Shown here: one piece after another, positions 33,720 through 45,638 of the stretch | Position numbering within the stretch: position 1 is the stretch's first letter | Layout of the letters: every line of letters starts with the position of its first letter | Origin: Diplodia intermedia | Taxonomy: Eukaryota > Ascomycota > Dothideomycetes > Botryosphaeriales > Botryosphaeriaceae | Reading direction: 5' to 3' | Length of the DNA stretch: 64,000 nt | NCBI GenBank assembly: GCA_021495925.1 | Contig: JAKEKT010000065.1 | Coordinates: 62,001-126,000 of the forward strand | Made by a program: the position numbers and the translations under genes | The notes under the pieces: model-generated | What the model was told of the DNA's origin: nothing | Seen by the model: the letters and a program-made list of their open reading frames with translations, nothing else | Databases searched by the model: none

Positions 33720-36212
33720 TCAAACCTTCAGACCCGCAGATCGTAGAAACATTTGGCGTCGCTCTTCAGCCTCGCGAATGATCTCGGCCGACAAGCGGAG
33801 GCTAGGCGCCAGATGGGCGTAGCGCTCGATTTCGACAACCACGTCGTTTATGATGGCGTCCATGGCTTTGACAGACGTCAGTATGCGTAACGCGCTAATG
33901 CATGAGGTGATGGCCATACCTGGTGGCGGCGGCAGAAGTGCCGAGAGCGACGGGGACATAGTGGCACCCATGACGAGCAGGGTTTGCGAAACGATTCTGC
34001 AGGAAATTGTTAGCCTCAAATGACATCCCTTCAATCGACGGTTTGGTCACTTACGAGAGTGCGCCTTGCCACAGATAGGGAAGGTGGCCGGCATGACTGG
34101 TTGCCGGGGTTAGACGCGACTGGTCTCCTTTGCGAAGCTGCCATGGGTCACTTACTGCGCAGAGATGTGCTCCAATTGGCGGATGCAGGCTTCCAGGCAT
34201 CGCCGACAATTCTCCTGCACCACCAGATCCATCGCGGCCGACTCGTCGTTCAACACGGCAAGGATGTATGGCCGGAAAATAATGGTCCTGCATGCAAAGT
34301 ATCGTAGGCGCAGCACCGTCTGGACGGGATTCGACAGTGGCACCCTGCTGTGCGGGAACTGCACCGGAAGGGGCAGGCCCTCATACCACTGAGTGAGCTG
34401 GAAGTCGAGCTCGGCGACCAAGGGCTCCAGTGATGCGATAGACGTGTTGGTCGACGTCTTGGTGTAGATGAGGTGGCTCACGCGGTTGAGCAGCCGTCGA
34501 AGCGCGATTTCCGCCAAAAAATACCACAGCTCGTCGCGGCCGGCTGGGGGCTCGTCACACTCGTCCTCAAACCCTCCGGGTAGGCCCACGGTTTCCTCGA
34601 ACTGGACGATGCCCGAATGGGGAAGGTCAAGCTCAGCAAGCAGGTCACTACAAACGATAAATTAGCCTTTGCACTTGGGGGGAAAACGTCTCCAGGTGCT
34701 GTTACCTTTCAAAGAGCAGTGTGTTCCAGTATACTCTCTCGCTCATTTCCTTGGCCTGTGGCGGTACCCTTCCCGGCGCACTAAGTAACAACTGGAGCTT
34801 CATGCTCGTGTTCGTCAACAGATTCCAGGCCTCAAGCGGCCTAACAATGTAGAAAAGGTATGCAGAAGCCAGGATATGGCATTGCGCTGCAATGGTGTTG
34901 TTCCTGGTCATGAGATTGGGAAGCAAGGCCCATGCGGCCGCAAAGTAGGGCATGCCCGGCGGGTCCTTGTCTCGTGGTTGCTGCGATATGCTGCCCGCAT
35001 TGCTCGCGGCGCCGAGGGCGAGGACAAGTAGAACAATGCAACTCTCAGGGCCCTCACGGAAACCGTTGGAGAGAGCAATACGGTAGTACGAGTTCCAGTT
35101 GTACGGGTTGACGCAGGCATACCAGACATTGACTCGGTCAAAGAAGGCGTGGACGTAGATGTTGGTGTTGGACAAGTCGAGGCGTTGTGAAGAGTTCAAG
35201 TGGAGAGGCTCGCGGGACATCTCCAGTTGGAGTAATACCTGGGGGTCGTACGGCCGCGACACCAAGTCCCGGATCATGGGCCACTGTAGCAGATGCAAGG
35301 CAGGAGTGGTATGGATCTTGGGCATGGTCGAGATGTTGGACAAGGCCGTCGACCACGTCCCGAGGCCGTTGAGGGGGAGCATTCCCATGGCAGCACCAGG
35401 CCCTTGGCGCATCAGCACGTCTTCGCTGGTGCTGTTACTGGCGGCGGGTGAGCCGGAGGCTCCAAGGCCACCGAAGAGGCTGCTGGGTTGCTGGGGAGTC
35501 ATGTTGGTGCGCAACAGGCCCTCGATGCGGTCCAGATGCTCGAGGATCAACTTGTCGCCGGCATCGAGCTTGATGCCCGGCTCGCGGTAGACACACTCAG
35601 CGTTGAGCTCAGTACAGAGCCTGCATTTTGGGCGGTTGCCGTCGCAGCGGGACTTGCGCGAGCGGCATATTTCGCACTGGAGATGTCAGTCTAGGTGGGG
35701 CTGGCGGGGGTGAAGGAGCGCATCATTACCGCAATGGTGGCGCGTCTGCGCGGATAGTCGATGGTGCCGTCGCTGGGTCTCTTCTTCGCGGTGGAGCTCT
35801 GGATGTCGGCCGCACCGTTGGAGGAGCCATTGCCGAAGAGCGAGTGCTGGTGCGGCGTGGGCTGCGAGTCGGTGGTGGAGTGGAAGTCCCGCTCGGTGCT
35901 GGAGGTGGTGGACATGTTGCGCGAGCGCTTCTTGTAGTTGCCCGAGCCGTTCAGGAAGGTGTTGCTCATGGGCGAGAAGGGAAAGCAGGCGGGCGAGTCC
36001 AGCGACAGGTGCGGCGACTTGAGATTTGCCTTGAGCAGGAAGTTGCTGGCGTCTGGCAGGGTGCCGAGGTTGAGCGCGAAGGCATCCCCGGCGCGCGAGT
36101 ACTGGGCGTGCGAGAGCGCGGCAGTGGTTGTTGGTTCGGCTGACAGCGGGCTGACATCTGGGGACGGCGTGACCGGCGTCATGATTGGCGGGTAGGCCTG
36201 GAGCTGGCACAT
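33720..36212 (-). CDS. Zn2Cys6 (C6) fungal transcription factor
   Basis: A DNA-binding regulator. Six exons on the minus strand: 36212-35730, 35676-34706, 34647-34156, 34096-34055, 33996-33920 and 33865-33720, all in frame, giving 736 residues. An unusually long Ser/Pro/Asn-rich N terminus (1-155) precedes a basic PRRRATIA and the zinc cluster: Cys162, 165, 172, 179, 182 and 189 with spacing C-x2-C-x6-C-x6-C-x2-C-x6-C, created by splicing exons 1 and 2. A linker and coiled coil (DKLILEHLDRIEGLL, about 203-217) follow, then the fungal-specific middle homology region from about 290 to 680 (NVWYACVNPYNW, PYFAAAWALLPNL, SERVYWNTLLFESDLLAELDLPHSG, FRPYI). The C terminus HLAPSLRLSAEIIREAEERR is typical of the family. 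The target pathway cannot be inferred: no enzyme cluster lies nearby. The 42- and 77-nt exons 4 and 5 are easily missed. Confidence 0.93.
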
Positions 36213-39200
36213 CGTCCGGCAGCGGCGCTGTCAGGGCGAGGCGCGGGTGGCTGGAGGCTCGGGGAGGCCTAGCCTGAGCTCTGCAAGGTGTGCTGGGACG
36301 AGATAGATTGGCGGGTCTGGCTGGAACGAGGAGGCCCGAGACGAAGGCGGGAGGGAGAGGGCTGAGAGGGAGCTGCGGTATAGCCACCAGCGGCTCCGGC
36401 TGGCAGGACTATTTATTTCTCAGCGACAGTTGCGGTGCTGGAGGCTTTTGCCGCTGCTACGGCGGGGCGGCGAGACGGGGGAGCTGGGGCCTGGGGCCCG
36501 CGGCCTGGGGCCTGAGCCTGAACCTGAGCCTGAGCCTGAACCCATGCCGAAAAACAACAGAGTCATGCTGTAGAGATGCTGGCGGCGGGCGTGGCGGTGG
36601 CAGCCACGCGAGCACTCGAGGTAAGCGAGCTTGTGGGGATGGGCGCCGGGGTACGGAGGAGTGTTGCATGAGTAGGACAGCAGCACACCGTTGGCGCCCT
36701 GCGCACTGCAGCGCATCAAGCGGGCGCCCGGGCACCACGCCTGGCCGCGGCTAATCCCTCACCACCGCGCCGATTGACGGCGGATCAGCATCGTGCCGCC
36801 GCCCGCGTTCCTGCCGCGCGGGCGCCGGCGCCGCTGCCCTCACCACTGCAATGGACTATTAGATTAAAGCCAAGGCCTCCACTGTATCACTCGACCAGCA
36901 CACCTGTGCGGGGCCTGCCCGCGGGCAGCCAACCCTCCACGCCTACCCTGTGCCCGCCCTGCCCCCGTGCCTCGGAAAGCCGACCGAAACAGCAGCACGC
37001 CTGCACATCGCTCCAGCAGTCCAAATGCTCTGTTTGTATTTCTTTTCGCCGTCACGACCCACTGCATATCCACTGCGCCTGCTGTATAACCACCGGTGCA
37101 GACTCTGAAACCATCATCTCCGATGACGCCTGGAGCCCCAGGTTCTGCTCGACTGAGCAGCCGCCCGTTCTCAGCCTATGCATCAGCCAGCAGCGAGCCG
37201 GACGCAGCCGGCCTGAGCAGCCTGCCCTGAATCACTAACCGGCTTTGTCTCGGTTTCGCGCTTCCGCTACACCACAAGCCACGCGTCTGGCCTCCACCCA
37301 GGCCGTCGTATATTGCCTTCTGGAAGCCCAATGTTGCTCGGATCCTGCCAGGAACGCCCGTCCACACGCTCTCTCGCACATCGAAACGTCGATTATCACG
37401 GGGCTCCGCACATGGTACAAGCCTGGCCAATCCTTGACCCTTCCCCCAGCCGCCTGCGCCGTCAGATGCAACATTTCGCACGGCCATGGCCGAGGCGAGC
37501 TATAATTGACGCAAACGCGGCTTGCCGCCCTCAGCCGTGGGCGATACGTAGTATCAGGCTGCGCCAGAGGAGCCGATGGCGCCGCCCACCAGGTGGCGGT
37601 CCACCGGGGGCCGAGGGGTGATGCGCCTTGAACTGATCGGCACGGCACTGTAAACGACTGGCTGCTCGTCCGGCTGTATCCGCTGCGGGTGATGGTCCGG
37701 GACGAACGGGACAGGCGCTTCCGCCGAGACAGTGCAAGGGGAATTGCAGAGGGATGACGAGTGTCGAGGGAGTCAACCCGGTACCAGCCCGCTCGCACGT
37801 TTGCATGCGCAGCAATCTGTGCTTCATATTCGATTATACAACCTCGCCCTGTGTATTTCCTGGTGAAAACCCCTCTGCCGCTATGCACTGCCCGTTTGTC
37901 CTACCTCTGTGCCTGTCCGGTGGGGATCATGCGACCCGCTAACCTGCAGAATAAGCACTTTTGACACACAACGAACATGCAGCTTGCGTGCATCCACAGG
38001 TGGTCTCGGTTACGCCGGCGTTTGATAGGCTGCCGCCCTCCGCATCGAAGCACTAGCTCCCTCCGCCTCGTGGCTTGTAGAGAGGAACCGGTGAGAAGAC
38101 GTAGATGGCTGATTCAAGTGGTAACAAGGGGAAAGCGGGTCCTTTCCTTACCGCTCCTTTACAACATCCTCCACCTTTGCAGACCACCTCGCTTAAGCAT
38201 CGACAACCAATGCAGCAGCATGGCGAGAGGAAAAGTGGGAATATGGACAAGTTGCACGAGCACACCACCAACCTCTGGGAGGCACTCCGCTCCAGGGGCT
38301 AGCTCCTGATGTAGTTCATCAGGGTGCGTGAGGACGTGCACTGCAGCTGCACCTGGCAGCCAGGTCAGTCCCCCAGCCCCGCATCCGGTCTGGACTCGTC
38401 AGATTTTTTGCTTGCTGATTAGATGTTGCAGGCGGATCTGGATTGATTGGACCTTGGACCCTACCGTCTTGCTGGGACGGATCATCTCCCACTGTTCAAT
38501 TATAGTAGCTGTGCATCCAAAATGGCAATGCGCTTCGCCTGAAAGCCTCGGGGAGCTGGAGAGGCGACTACCTTGGTGCTTCCTTGCGCACAGGCGGCGA
38601 TTGTAGGTTGGCACTGACCACCGCTTGCTGCATCGACATGGCATGGCATTTACTATCATCCCAGCTGCTTCGGCTTCTCAGCTAACAACCGTGAAGGCAA
38701 CATGATGACGCCACAATGGACGCTGGTGATAGCGGACCCGCCATCCCGGAAAACTGAGAGCAACACGAGCGAAGACGCTTTATGTCCGAGCTGACGACAT
38801 CTGAGCTATTACCTGGGTATCGGGTTCGGTATTGCGCCTGTCCTGCCAAGTCTCCGTTGTGGACATCGACATTCCGGATAGTCTGAACGGCTTGGCCCAC
38901 AACACGGCGGTACTTGCAAGCAGTGGACACACCTTCTGGTGTACTGTATACCGTAGCGGCGAGGGAGAATGAGCGGCGGCAAGCAACTGATCGTCGCCAC
39001 TTCCTGTTTCACTCGCTCTTGCAAACGAGCTGCTGCTCTTCCCGATCAAGAAGGCAGACACGAAGCACACGCTGGCGCCTTCCTCCTGACACCTTCGCCT
39101 TCCGGCGGGAAGGATCTAGGCGGCTCTTCGCATCTGCATCCTTGGTCTCTTCGCATCATCTGCTTCCTTGGGCTCTTCGCATCTGCAGCGCAACACATTG

Positions 39201-39283
39201 CTGCCCAATCTCCTCCGGGCCTGAAGAAACCGACGCGGTAATCGTCTGATAATCCAAGGGTCCCCTCTCAGCCGCAGACCAGC
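36213..39283. other. Gene-poor interval upstream of the Zn2Cys6 gene
   Basis: About 3.1 kb. The left end is the long promoter and leader of the Zn2Cys6 gene. A hexamer-like (CTGAGC/CTGAAC) repeat lies at about 36508-36541. An imperfect repeat built on CTCTTCGCATC(A/T)TCTG lies at about 39121-39183. No gene, tRNA or mobile-element termini were recognised. Confidence 0.45.
36508..36541. repeat. Degenerate CTGAGC/CTGAAC hexamer repeat
   Basis: Five to six tandem units of CCTGAGC/CTGAAC with small differences, upstream of the Zn2Cys6 gene. Noncoding minisatellite. Confidence 0.7.
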
Positions 39284-40253
39284 ATGAGCGAGCACGAAGG
39301 AAAGCCAACCGCGTCCGCGGTAGATCGGCGCCCGGCAGTTGACGCATCTGTGGCGAGTCCAGCGGATCCCTCTGGTCACGTAGCCGAACCGAGTGTGATC
39401 AACGATGAGGCGAGTGAAAATCCTCCATGTGGACCATCACAGCCATGAGCGTGACCGCTGACGGATCCGGATCCAGAACGCCGTCATGCCCACGGCCCAG
39501 AATGTCGTTCGTTCCGTCCTGGCGAGTGGATTGCGGGCGTCTACGAATCATCGCGACGCAGCACAACGGGTAACAGGGGACATATCCGACAATACAGAAG
39601 GAACGTGGTCTAATGTGCTGTGGGTCTAGGATACGACGCGAGCACCGGGCCGTATAGTGAAGGCTGCGGGTGCCCAGGTAGCGGAGGCCACGAGTGAGGC
39701 TGCAGAGGTGGTTGCCGACACGGCCAGGGAGGTGAAGAGCGCAATCTCGAGCTCGGCCCTGAAGGCTGGCAAGAAGCTCGATGACAAAGCCGAGTCTTCC
39801 CTTGGCCCGTACGGCAGTCCAGGTACCTGCGTTCCCAGCGACCTAGATCCGCTAGCTGCGGCGGTGCATGCGGGACTCGACCTGGAGGGCGGCGCTTCCG
39901 AAAGCGACGAGGATGCCGGAGGAGGTCGGCAGAGTTGCGCTGGGGTGGATGCCACGAAGGGCAAAGAGAGGAGGGAATGAGACCTTCCTCTGCGACGTGG
40001 CGGCGCTGAAGCAGGAAATCGAAGGGGTCTGGACGGGACCCCTGCCGTCCTCATCGGACCATTTCTGGACAGATTTACTGTGGCACTTGTCAAAAGAAAA
40101 CAAACCCTGGTACCGGGGACGCATGAAGCACTCTGCTACGGTCAAGGGCACGTTCAGCTCGTCAAAGGAGAGACATTTTGAGTCGCGTACTACAGCGAAG
40201 GAGCTGGTCCTGGATCCTTTTGCGGAAGACTCCATTGCCGGCGACGGACGATG
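39284..40253 (+). CDS. Possible multi-exon gene of unknown function (uncertain)
   Basis: Several coding-like blocks lie in order on the plus strand but I cannot assemble them with certainty. Block 1 begins at an ATG at 39284 and runs 54 codons, Ala/Pro/Ser-rich. Block 2, after an intron-like stretch (GTAACA donor at 39570, CTAAT, GGTCTAG acceptor ending at 39630), is an Ala/Glu/Lys/Val amphipathic helix-like segment (39657-39790) followed by an acidic stretch. Block 3 (about 39970-40253, different frame, stop TGA) encodes about 90 residues with protein-like composition, including SDHFWTDLLWHLSKENKPWYRGRM. No known domain is recognised. It may be a real lineage-specific gene, a decayed gene, or chance. 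Confidence 0.35.
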
Positions 40254-40885
40254 AAGGGGACGTGCAGGTGACCTGGACTGTGGAGTTTTTGGTGATTATT
40301 AGTGGTGTCCAAGTGGTGGGTGGAGTCGGGAAGTGGGAACCGACCGTGACGGCTACGCGCGCGTCATTTCCTGTCTGGTTGGCAAGGCGCTTCCTTACCC
40401 ATGTGCCCACAGCTCTCCCTGTCTGGTTATATTTGCTTTTTTATCTCCACCACTGACGGAATTCCCCACTGCGGAAGGGAAAGCGCCGTAACAAAAACGC
40501 TCTAATGCGTTTATAGAGGCAGCTATGTCGAAATAGGCCAACCACGCCACATAATTGGCTGGCATTGATTGTATAAGGGAAAATCTCAACCACTCGGGAA
40601 TTCCGTACCGACAGAATCCTGCTCGCAGGGCGCGAGCCTACTCGTCGTAACAGAGGCCAATTAGCTAAGTGCGCAACGAGAGGCCACAATTGCATCTGCA
40701 GAGCGGCTCCGCTCGAAGTAAAAATAAGTGTGCAGGGATGCTGCTGGTACCGCCTGATGAGCGGACGTCGGCGAATCAACCCGCCGACCCTCGGGAGACC
40801 CTGGTCGCTTTTTTTTCCCTGAGAATCTTCGCCGTACAGCCCCAGCACACCCCAATTTATACCCACGGTTTTTGCATTGATCAAG
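40254..40885. other. Intergenic region, DBP3 promoter
   Basis: About 0.6 kb upstream of the DBP3 start codon. It should contain the DBP3 promoter and leader; a TTTATACCC element lies about 30 bases before the ATG. No other gene is seen. Confidence 0.45.
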
Positions 40886-43023
40886 ATGGGCAAGCGCACG
40901 GCCAGCCAGGCTGGCATTTCCAAGTCCGGTGAGTTATGCCGCCCGACAGAAGAGCGGATAGAGCGACTGCTGTTCCGCAGCTGAGGCGCAAGACCGAGGA
41001 GGAACATGCGCGCGCGCAGAAACCCTAGGGTGCAGAAGCGCTTACGGAACCGATGCTGACCGTCGAACCTCGTCACAGAGAAGAATGCTGTCGCCGCGTC
41101 CCCGAAGAAGCTGAAGACCGCCGACGCCACCGACTCGCAACCCGAAGCTACCGATTCCGCCGATCTCTCCAAGAAAGCGGACAAGGCCCTGCGCAAGGCG
41201 GAGAAGGCCAAGGCCAAGGAGGAGAAGAAGCAGAAGAAGCGCGAGGCGAAGCAAGCTGCCGAGACGAATGGCGTGACTAGCGAAGATGTCGACATGGTCG
41301 ACGCGCCCACTGCCTCCGAGGATGTGACTGAGCAGGAATCATCCAAGGAGAAGAAGAAGGAAAAGAAAGACAAGAAGGACAAGAAGGAGAAGAAGGAGAA
41401 GAAGGGTAAGAGTGAAAAGAAGGACAAGTCCGAGAAGAAGGAAAAGAAGGACAAGAAGGCGACCAGCAGCGCTGAGGACACTCCCGTGGAGTCCAAGGCT
41501 GTTCCTGCGATCAATGGCAGCGCGGCTGCGGCTGCGGAAGCAGCTGCATCTGGCTACGTCGAAGACCCCGCGCTCTCTTCTCTTCCTCAATCGGAGATCG
41601 ATGCTTTCATGTCAAAGCACTTCATCGCCGTGACCGATCCCCTCAGCACTGCCACGAAGCTCCGCCCGATCATCACCTTCAACAATCTCCCGGTCACCGA
41701 CGAGGCGCTGCGTGCTCCCTTCGCAGGCTTCACTGCACCCACTCCTATTCAGGCTGCAGCGTGGCCTTCGCTGCTCGCTGGCAGGGACGTCATCGGCGTG
41801 GCCGAGACCGGCTCAGGAAAGACGCTTGGTTTTGGAGTCCCATGTGTCCGTCACATCATGCGCCAGCCCAAGAGCAAGGGTGTCAAAGCTGTCATCGTGT
41901 CGCCTACTCGCGAGCTTGCTTCCCAAATCCACGAGCAGCTGGTGAAGATTGCGGACCCAGCGGGTCTGAAGTCCGTCTGTATCTATGGAGGTGTTCCCAA
42001 GGACGAGCAGAAGATTGGTTTGAAGAAGGCGAGCATTGTTGTTGCCACTCCTGGCCGTCTGAATGATCTTATCGACGAGGGTGCTGCGGACATCAGCAAG
42101 GCCGATTATGTCGTCCTGGACGAGGCCGACCGTATGCTTGACAAAGGTTTCGAGGATGCCATCCGCAAGATCATTAGCAGCACTCGCCCGCTCAACGAGC
42201 GCCAGACGCTCATGTTTACCGCTACTTGGCCGAAATCCGTTCAGGAGCTAGCGTCCACGTTCATGAAGTCGCCGGTCAAGATCACCATTGGCGACAACCC
42301 GACTGGAGAGCTTCGCGCCAATACCCGCATCAGCCAGACCGTAGAGGTCGTCGAGCCCCGGGACAAGGACTTCAGGCTCTCCCAGCTCTTGAAGGAGCAC
42401 ACGGCGGGTAGCAAAAAGAACGACCGCATTCTCATCTTCTGTCTGTACAAGAAGGAGGCAACTCGGGTAGAGGAGACGCTCCGTCGTAAGGGCTTCAGGG
42501 TTGGCGGTATCCATGGCGATCTCAGTCAGGCACAGCGTACAGCCAGTTTGGAGAAGTTCAAGAAGGGCGAGATTCCCCTTTTGGTAGCTACGGATGTTGC
42601 GGCGAGAGGACTGGATATTCCTGCAGTCAAGGTCGTCATCAACGTGACCTTCCCGTTGACTGCAGAGGATTACGTCCACCGCATTGGAAGGTGAGTGCTA
42701 ATAACCATGACGGAACTATGTACAGGCTAATAACACAATTTTACAGAACGGGCCGTGCGGGACAGGATGGTAAAGCCATCACCCTCTTCACCGAGCATGA
42801 CAAGCCGTTGGCTGGAGCGTAAGTCACATAATCCGTGGCTTTAGTGATGCAAGCTAACCGATTTAGACTTGTCAACGTTCTCAAGGGTGCTAACCAGCCG
42901 GTGCCCGAAGAGCTCATGAAGTTCGGCACTACCGTCAAGAAGAAGGGCCATGAGGCATATGGTGCTTTCTTCAAGGATACCACCGACATGAAGCAGGCGA
43001 CGAAGATCACTTTTGACGACTAG
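40886..43023 (+). CDS. DBP3: DEAD-box ATP-dependent RNA helicase DBP3
   Basis: Nucleolar helicase for 60S ribosomal subunit biogenesis (pre-rRNA cleavage near site A3 in yeast). Four exons: 40886-40928, 41079-42690, 42747-42818 and 42867-43023, all in frame, giving 627 residues. The N terminus (about 1-150) is extremely Lys/Glu-rich (KKEKKDKKDKKEKK), the DBP3 hallmark. The core shows FTAPTPIQAAAWP (Q motif), AETGSGKT (I), PTRELA (Ia), TPGR (Ib), LDEADRM (II), TAT in place of SAT (III), IFCLYKKEA (IV), ARGLDIPAV (V) and HRIGRTGRAG (VI). Motif VI is cut by intron 2 within the second Arg codon. Exon 1 is only 43 nt and introns 1-3 show TGCTGAC or GCTAAC-like branch points. The ATG at 40886 gives MGKRTASQAG. 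Identification is secure. Confidence 0.95.
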
Positions 43024-43464
43024 AGGATGGAGTTTTGCCTGAACTAGACGTAGAGAGGTGAGAGAGGTTACGGCATAAAATAGGCGTTACTGGTCAAAAT
43101 TGGGCTTGCTGTTACGGGAAAAGACTGGATAGACATCTCTCTGGTCCAGGTGGTACATACTGCGTTTTGGTGTATGAATACAAATACACGTTTCTTGACT
43201 GTTGTCTCCGCTTTGAAGATTTGAACCTCTGCAATGCAGACCGGATGGCATCCTTTCGCTGCGATTTCAAGTTGCGTTGTTCCCGAGCCCCGGAACGGCG
43301 ACCTCGGGGACCAGCCAAAACGATTCGCCGAGCGGAGATCGTATATCTATCGCTCCACTTCCGTCGCTCTTGGCCGTCAACGCATCCGAAGACCTCCGGT
43401 TCGAATAAGACAAAAGCTATCCAGAACCACCGACATAGGCTGTCCTGACACCACAAAAAGGAAA
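43024..43464. other. Intergenic region
   Basis: About 0.44 kb holding the DBP3 3' flank and the promoter and leader of the 55-residue Cys-rich protein gene. Nothing else recognised. Confidence 0.5.
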
Positions 43465-44068
43465 ATGTGCAAAAGCGCTAGCTGCGAGACTTGCCGTAAG
43501 TGCACCCACCCTCCGAGCACCGCATCCCAACAAGCATATCTCATGGCTCACCCCCCGGCATGTTCGATCATTGAGACCTGCGCATTCCCGACGGGAATAG
43601 AGGAGTCCTGGACGTTCGTTTGAGCTAACATGTGCCGTTGTGTGCAGAGAAGGCTACTTGGTGGGGCTGTACGTCACGATACCCCTCCTCCTTCCTCCCG
43701 CCCTCGCCCCTCCCTCTCACCTCTCCCCCAAGCCCGCCCCCCGCAAAATCCCAGGACAAAACGGAGTTCCCTGCGATTTGAGATCTGCGTTGATGGCGTA
43801 CTCGCATCCGCCCCTTGCCTTTCTTTTCTTTTCTTCTGTTATCTCTGTCTCAAGGATCCCCCTGTTTCTTCCCGCAGGAGCACGTGGCCTGCTATCGATT
43901 TCACGGCTGCAGGCAACGGATACGCTAACACCCCCATCCCGGTCTCATGTAGGCGGCAACCACGTGCCCGCCGTCCTGGACGGCGTTCCAAAGGAACAGT
44001 GGTGCACTTGCGACCCCAAGGTCACCAAAGAGGGCAAGGAGTACCCGCCTATGGGCAAGGCCAATTGA
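43465..44068 (+). CDS. Small Cys-rich conserved fungal protein (55 aa) with a 21-nt micro-exon
   Basis: Three exons: 43465-43495 (31 nt), 43648-43668 (21 nt) and 43953-44068 (116 nt), joined in frame to give 55 residues. Donors are GTAAGT and GTACGT; acceptors GTGCAG and TGTAG; both introns have GCTAAC branch points. The assembled protein starts MCKSASCETCQKATWWGCGN, continues HVPAVLDGVP and WCTCDPKV, and ends YPPMGKAN. Eight cysteines occur as C-x4-C-x2-C, then WWGC, then WCTC. From general knowledge, many Pezizomycotina genomes encode short proteins of this form (MCK..C..C, TWWGCG, HVP.V.D.VP, WCTC); no function is known to me. Conserved paired Cys suggest metal binding, for example zinc. 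Most of the coding information is hidden because no uninterrupted stretch exceeds 39 codons. Confidence 0.82.
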
Positions 44069-44485
44069 CTATCTGTGTTCAAGTTCTGGTGAATAAAGAG
44101 ATGGAAGCGAAGAGGTTTTGACGTCGGAAAAGGGTGGAGATTGGTCCGACGTGGTGGCGTGAGCCGAGCGAGGGAGGAGTGGAGCAGTCGTTATATTGCC
44201 TTGTCGATGCGAGGGTGATCAAACATTTAACCGTTAATATGGGGAATCTGAGAATCGACGTATGTAGGTAGTCTCGGCGTCCCCGTCACACGTGTGTCTC
44301 TTGCGCACCGATGACGTCGTCGTTGATGCGCGCCGGGGGTGGGAAAACGCCGACTACGCAATTAGGAATGCAGGCTACCACCTCCCATGTTCTTTGGCCG
44401 TCAAGCTGTCGCGTTGCGGCTTCGCTTTCTATCGAGTGCCGCACTCCGGCATCACAGATATCATCAACGCAGACAATTCGCCAAG
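44069..44485. other. Intergenic region
   Basis: About 0.4 kb between the Cys-rich small protein gene and the next plus-strand gene; it holds the promoter of the latter. No distinct element recognised. Confidence 0.5.
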
Positions 44486-45638
44486 ATGAGCTGGATGGAC
44501 TCGTGGTCGCGGCCCTCCAAATCCCAGGCTACACCCCCGCCGCTCTATCTGCTTGCCGGCGGCGAAGCGACGCCTTACTGCAGATCGTGTGGGAGAGTGA
44601 TTAGTGAGTGTGTTCTGTCTGCAATGCCCATTAACACGTCTCTATACAACTACCCCGCATTTGTTACGGCATATCGGTTATCCTTTTCGATGGCGTGGAG
44701 GTATCCATCTACAGTAGTTCGAATGCCCACATTTTCCTCTGATGCCCTCCGAGAACTGCTTCTCAATCAAATGGACGCGGCCATTGCTGACTCTCACATG
44801 CAAAGGCCAACGCAAGTCTCACGCAAAGGAACCCGCGAGCACCCCCGCCAAGTATTGCTCTAGTCGTTGCCGCAGCCGCAAGCCCGGAAGGCTCGACCGC
44901 CAGATCGAAGATACCTTTGTCAAGTTCCTCAATGGAGAGGAGGGGGACTCGCCGGAAACGGAGGCCAGTGGTGCTATACCCAAGTCCAAAGAGAAAGGGC
45001 CGAAGAAGAGGAAGGGCGAATCTCGCATCCTCGTCTCCTGCGACGCCGTTGAGAACACCGTCTTTGGAGATCACTTCGATCCGGACAAGGTCTATGGCAG
45101 AAGGCGGAACAGGGCTCGGCGCGGGGCGGCGGATGATGGGGAATGGAAAAGCGTGGATATGGTCTCAGACGAGGAGCGTGCTACCGCGAGCGATGCTAGC
45201 ACTGCGGACGGCCCGAATCCTTTGGACGAGGCCGGGATCGTGACGGGGGCCACCGCTGCAGGCGATGCCAAGAATGCGGAGACCATGGTCACCGACGGGG
45301 ACTTGTTGGCACGGCTGGCGGTCAGGAGCGGCACGCGGATCCGGCCGGCGCAAGGCGTCTCTGAGGTCAATGGTAGCGTGGGTGGAGAGAAAGGGCGGGC
45401 CGAGCGGATAGATGAGACAGACGAAATGCTAGAGAAGAGGAAGCAGGGACAGAAGCGGGCGCATGAGAGGGAGATGGTCAGGTGCGCTGCCAGGAGAGGT
45501 GTGGCGTTTGGTTTCGCAGTCAAACAGGCGGACGGCGATCAGACGGAGACAAGGAAGAAGTGCGAGGCTGTGATGCACGGCAAGGTGGTGGAGTCAAGCT
45601 TCGCTAAGGGAGACTGGAGCATTAGGTGGAGAGAATGA
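44486..45638 (+). CDS. Putative zinc-binding conserved fungal protein (CxxC...CxxxC)
   Basis: Two exons: 44486-44603 and 44806-45638, joined in frame (GTGAGT donor, TGCAAAG acceptor with a TGCTGAC branch point), giving 316 residues. The N-terminal region PPPLYLLAGGEATPYCRSCGRVI followed after the intron by YCSSRCRSRKPGRLDRQIEDTFVKFL places four cysteines at 32, 35, 57 and 61 (C-x2-C-x21-C-x3-C), a small zinc-ribbon-like unit split by the intron. The Cys-rich part looks strongly constrained; the remaining 230 residues are charged, with acidic patches and a basic C-terminal KKREKGQKRAHEREMVRCAARRGVAFGF-like helix (middle portion). I recall comparable unnamed proteins in other Pezizomycotina, but no function. 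A nuclear or RNA-associated role is a guess. Confidence 0.78.

Noticed and set aside
40441..41514. A 357-codon minus-strand frame overlapping the start of DBP3
   Set aside because: It is Phe/Ser/Leu-rich because it reads the reverse of the Lys/Glu repeats of DBP3; no family features.
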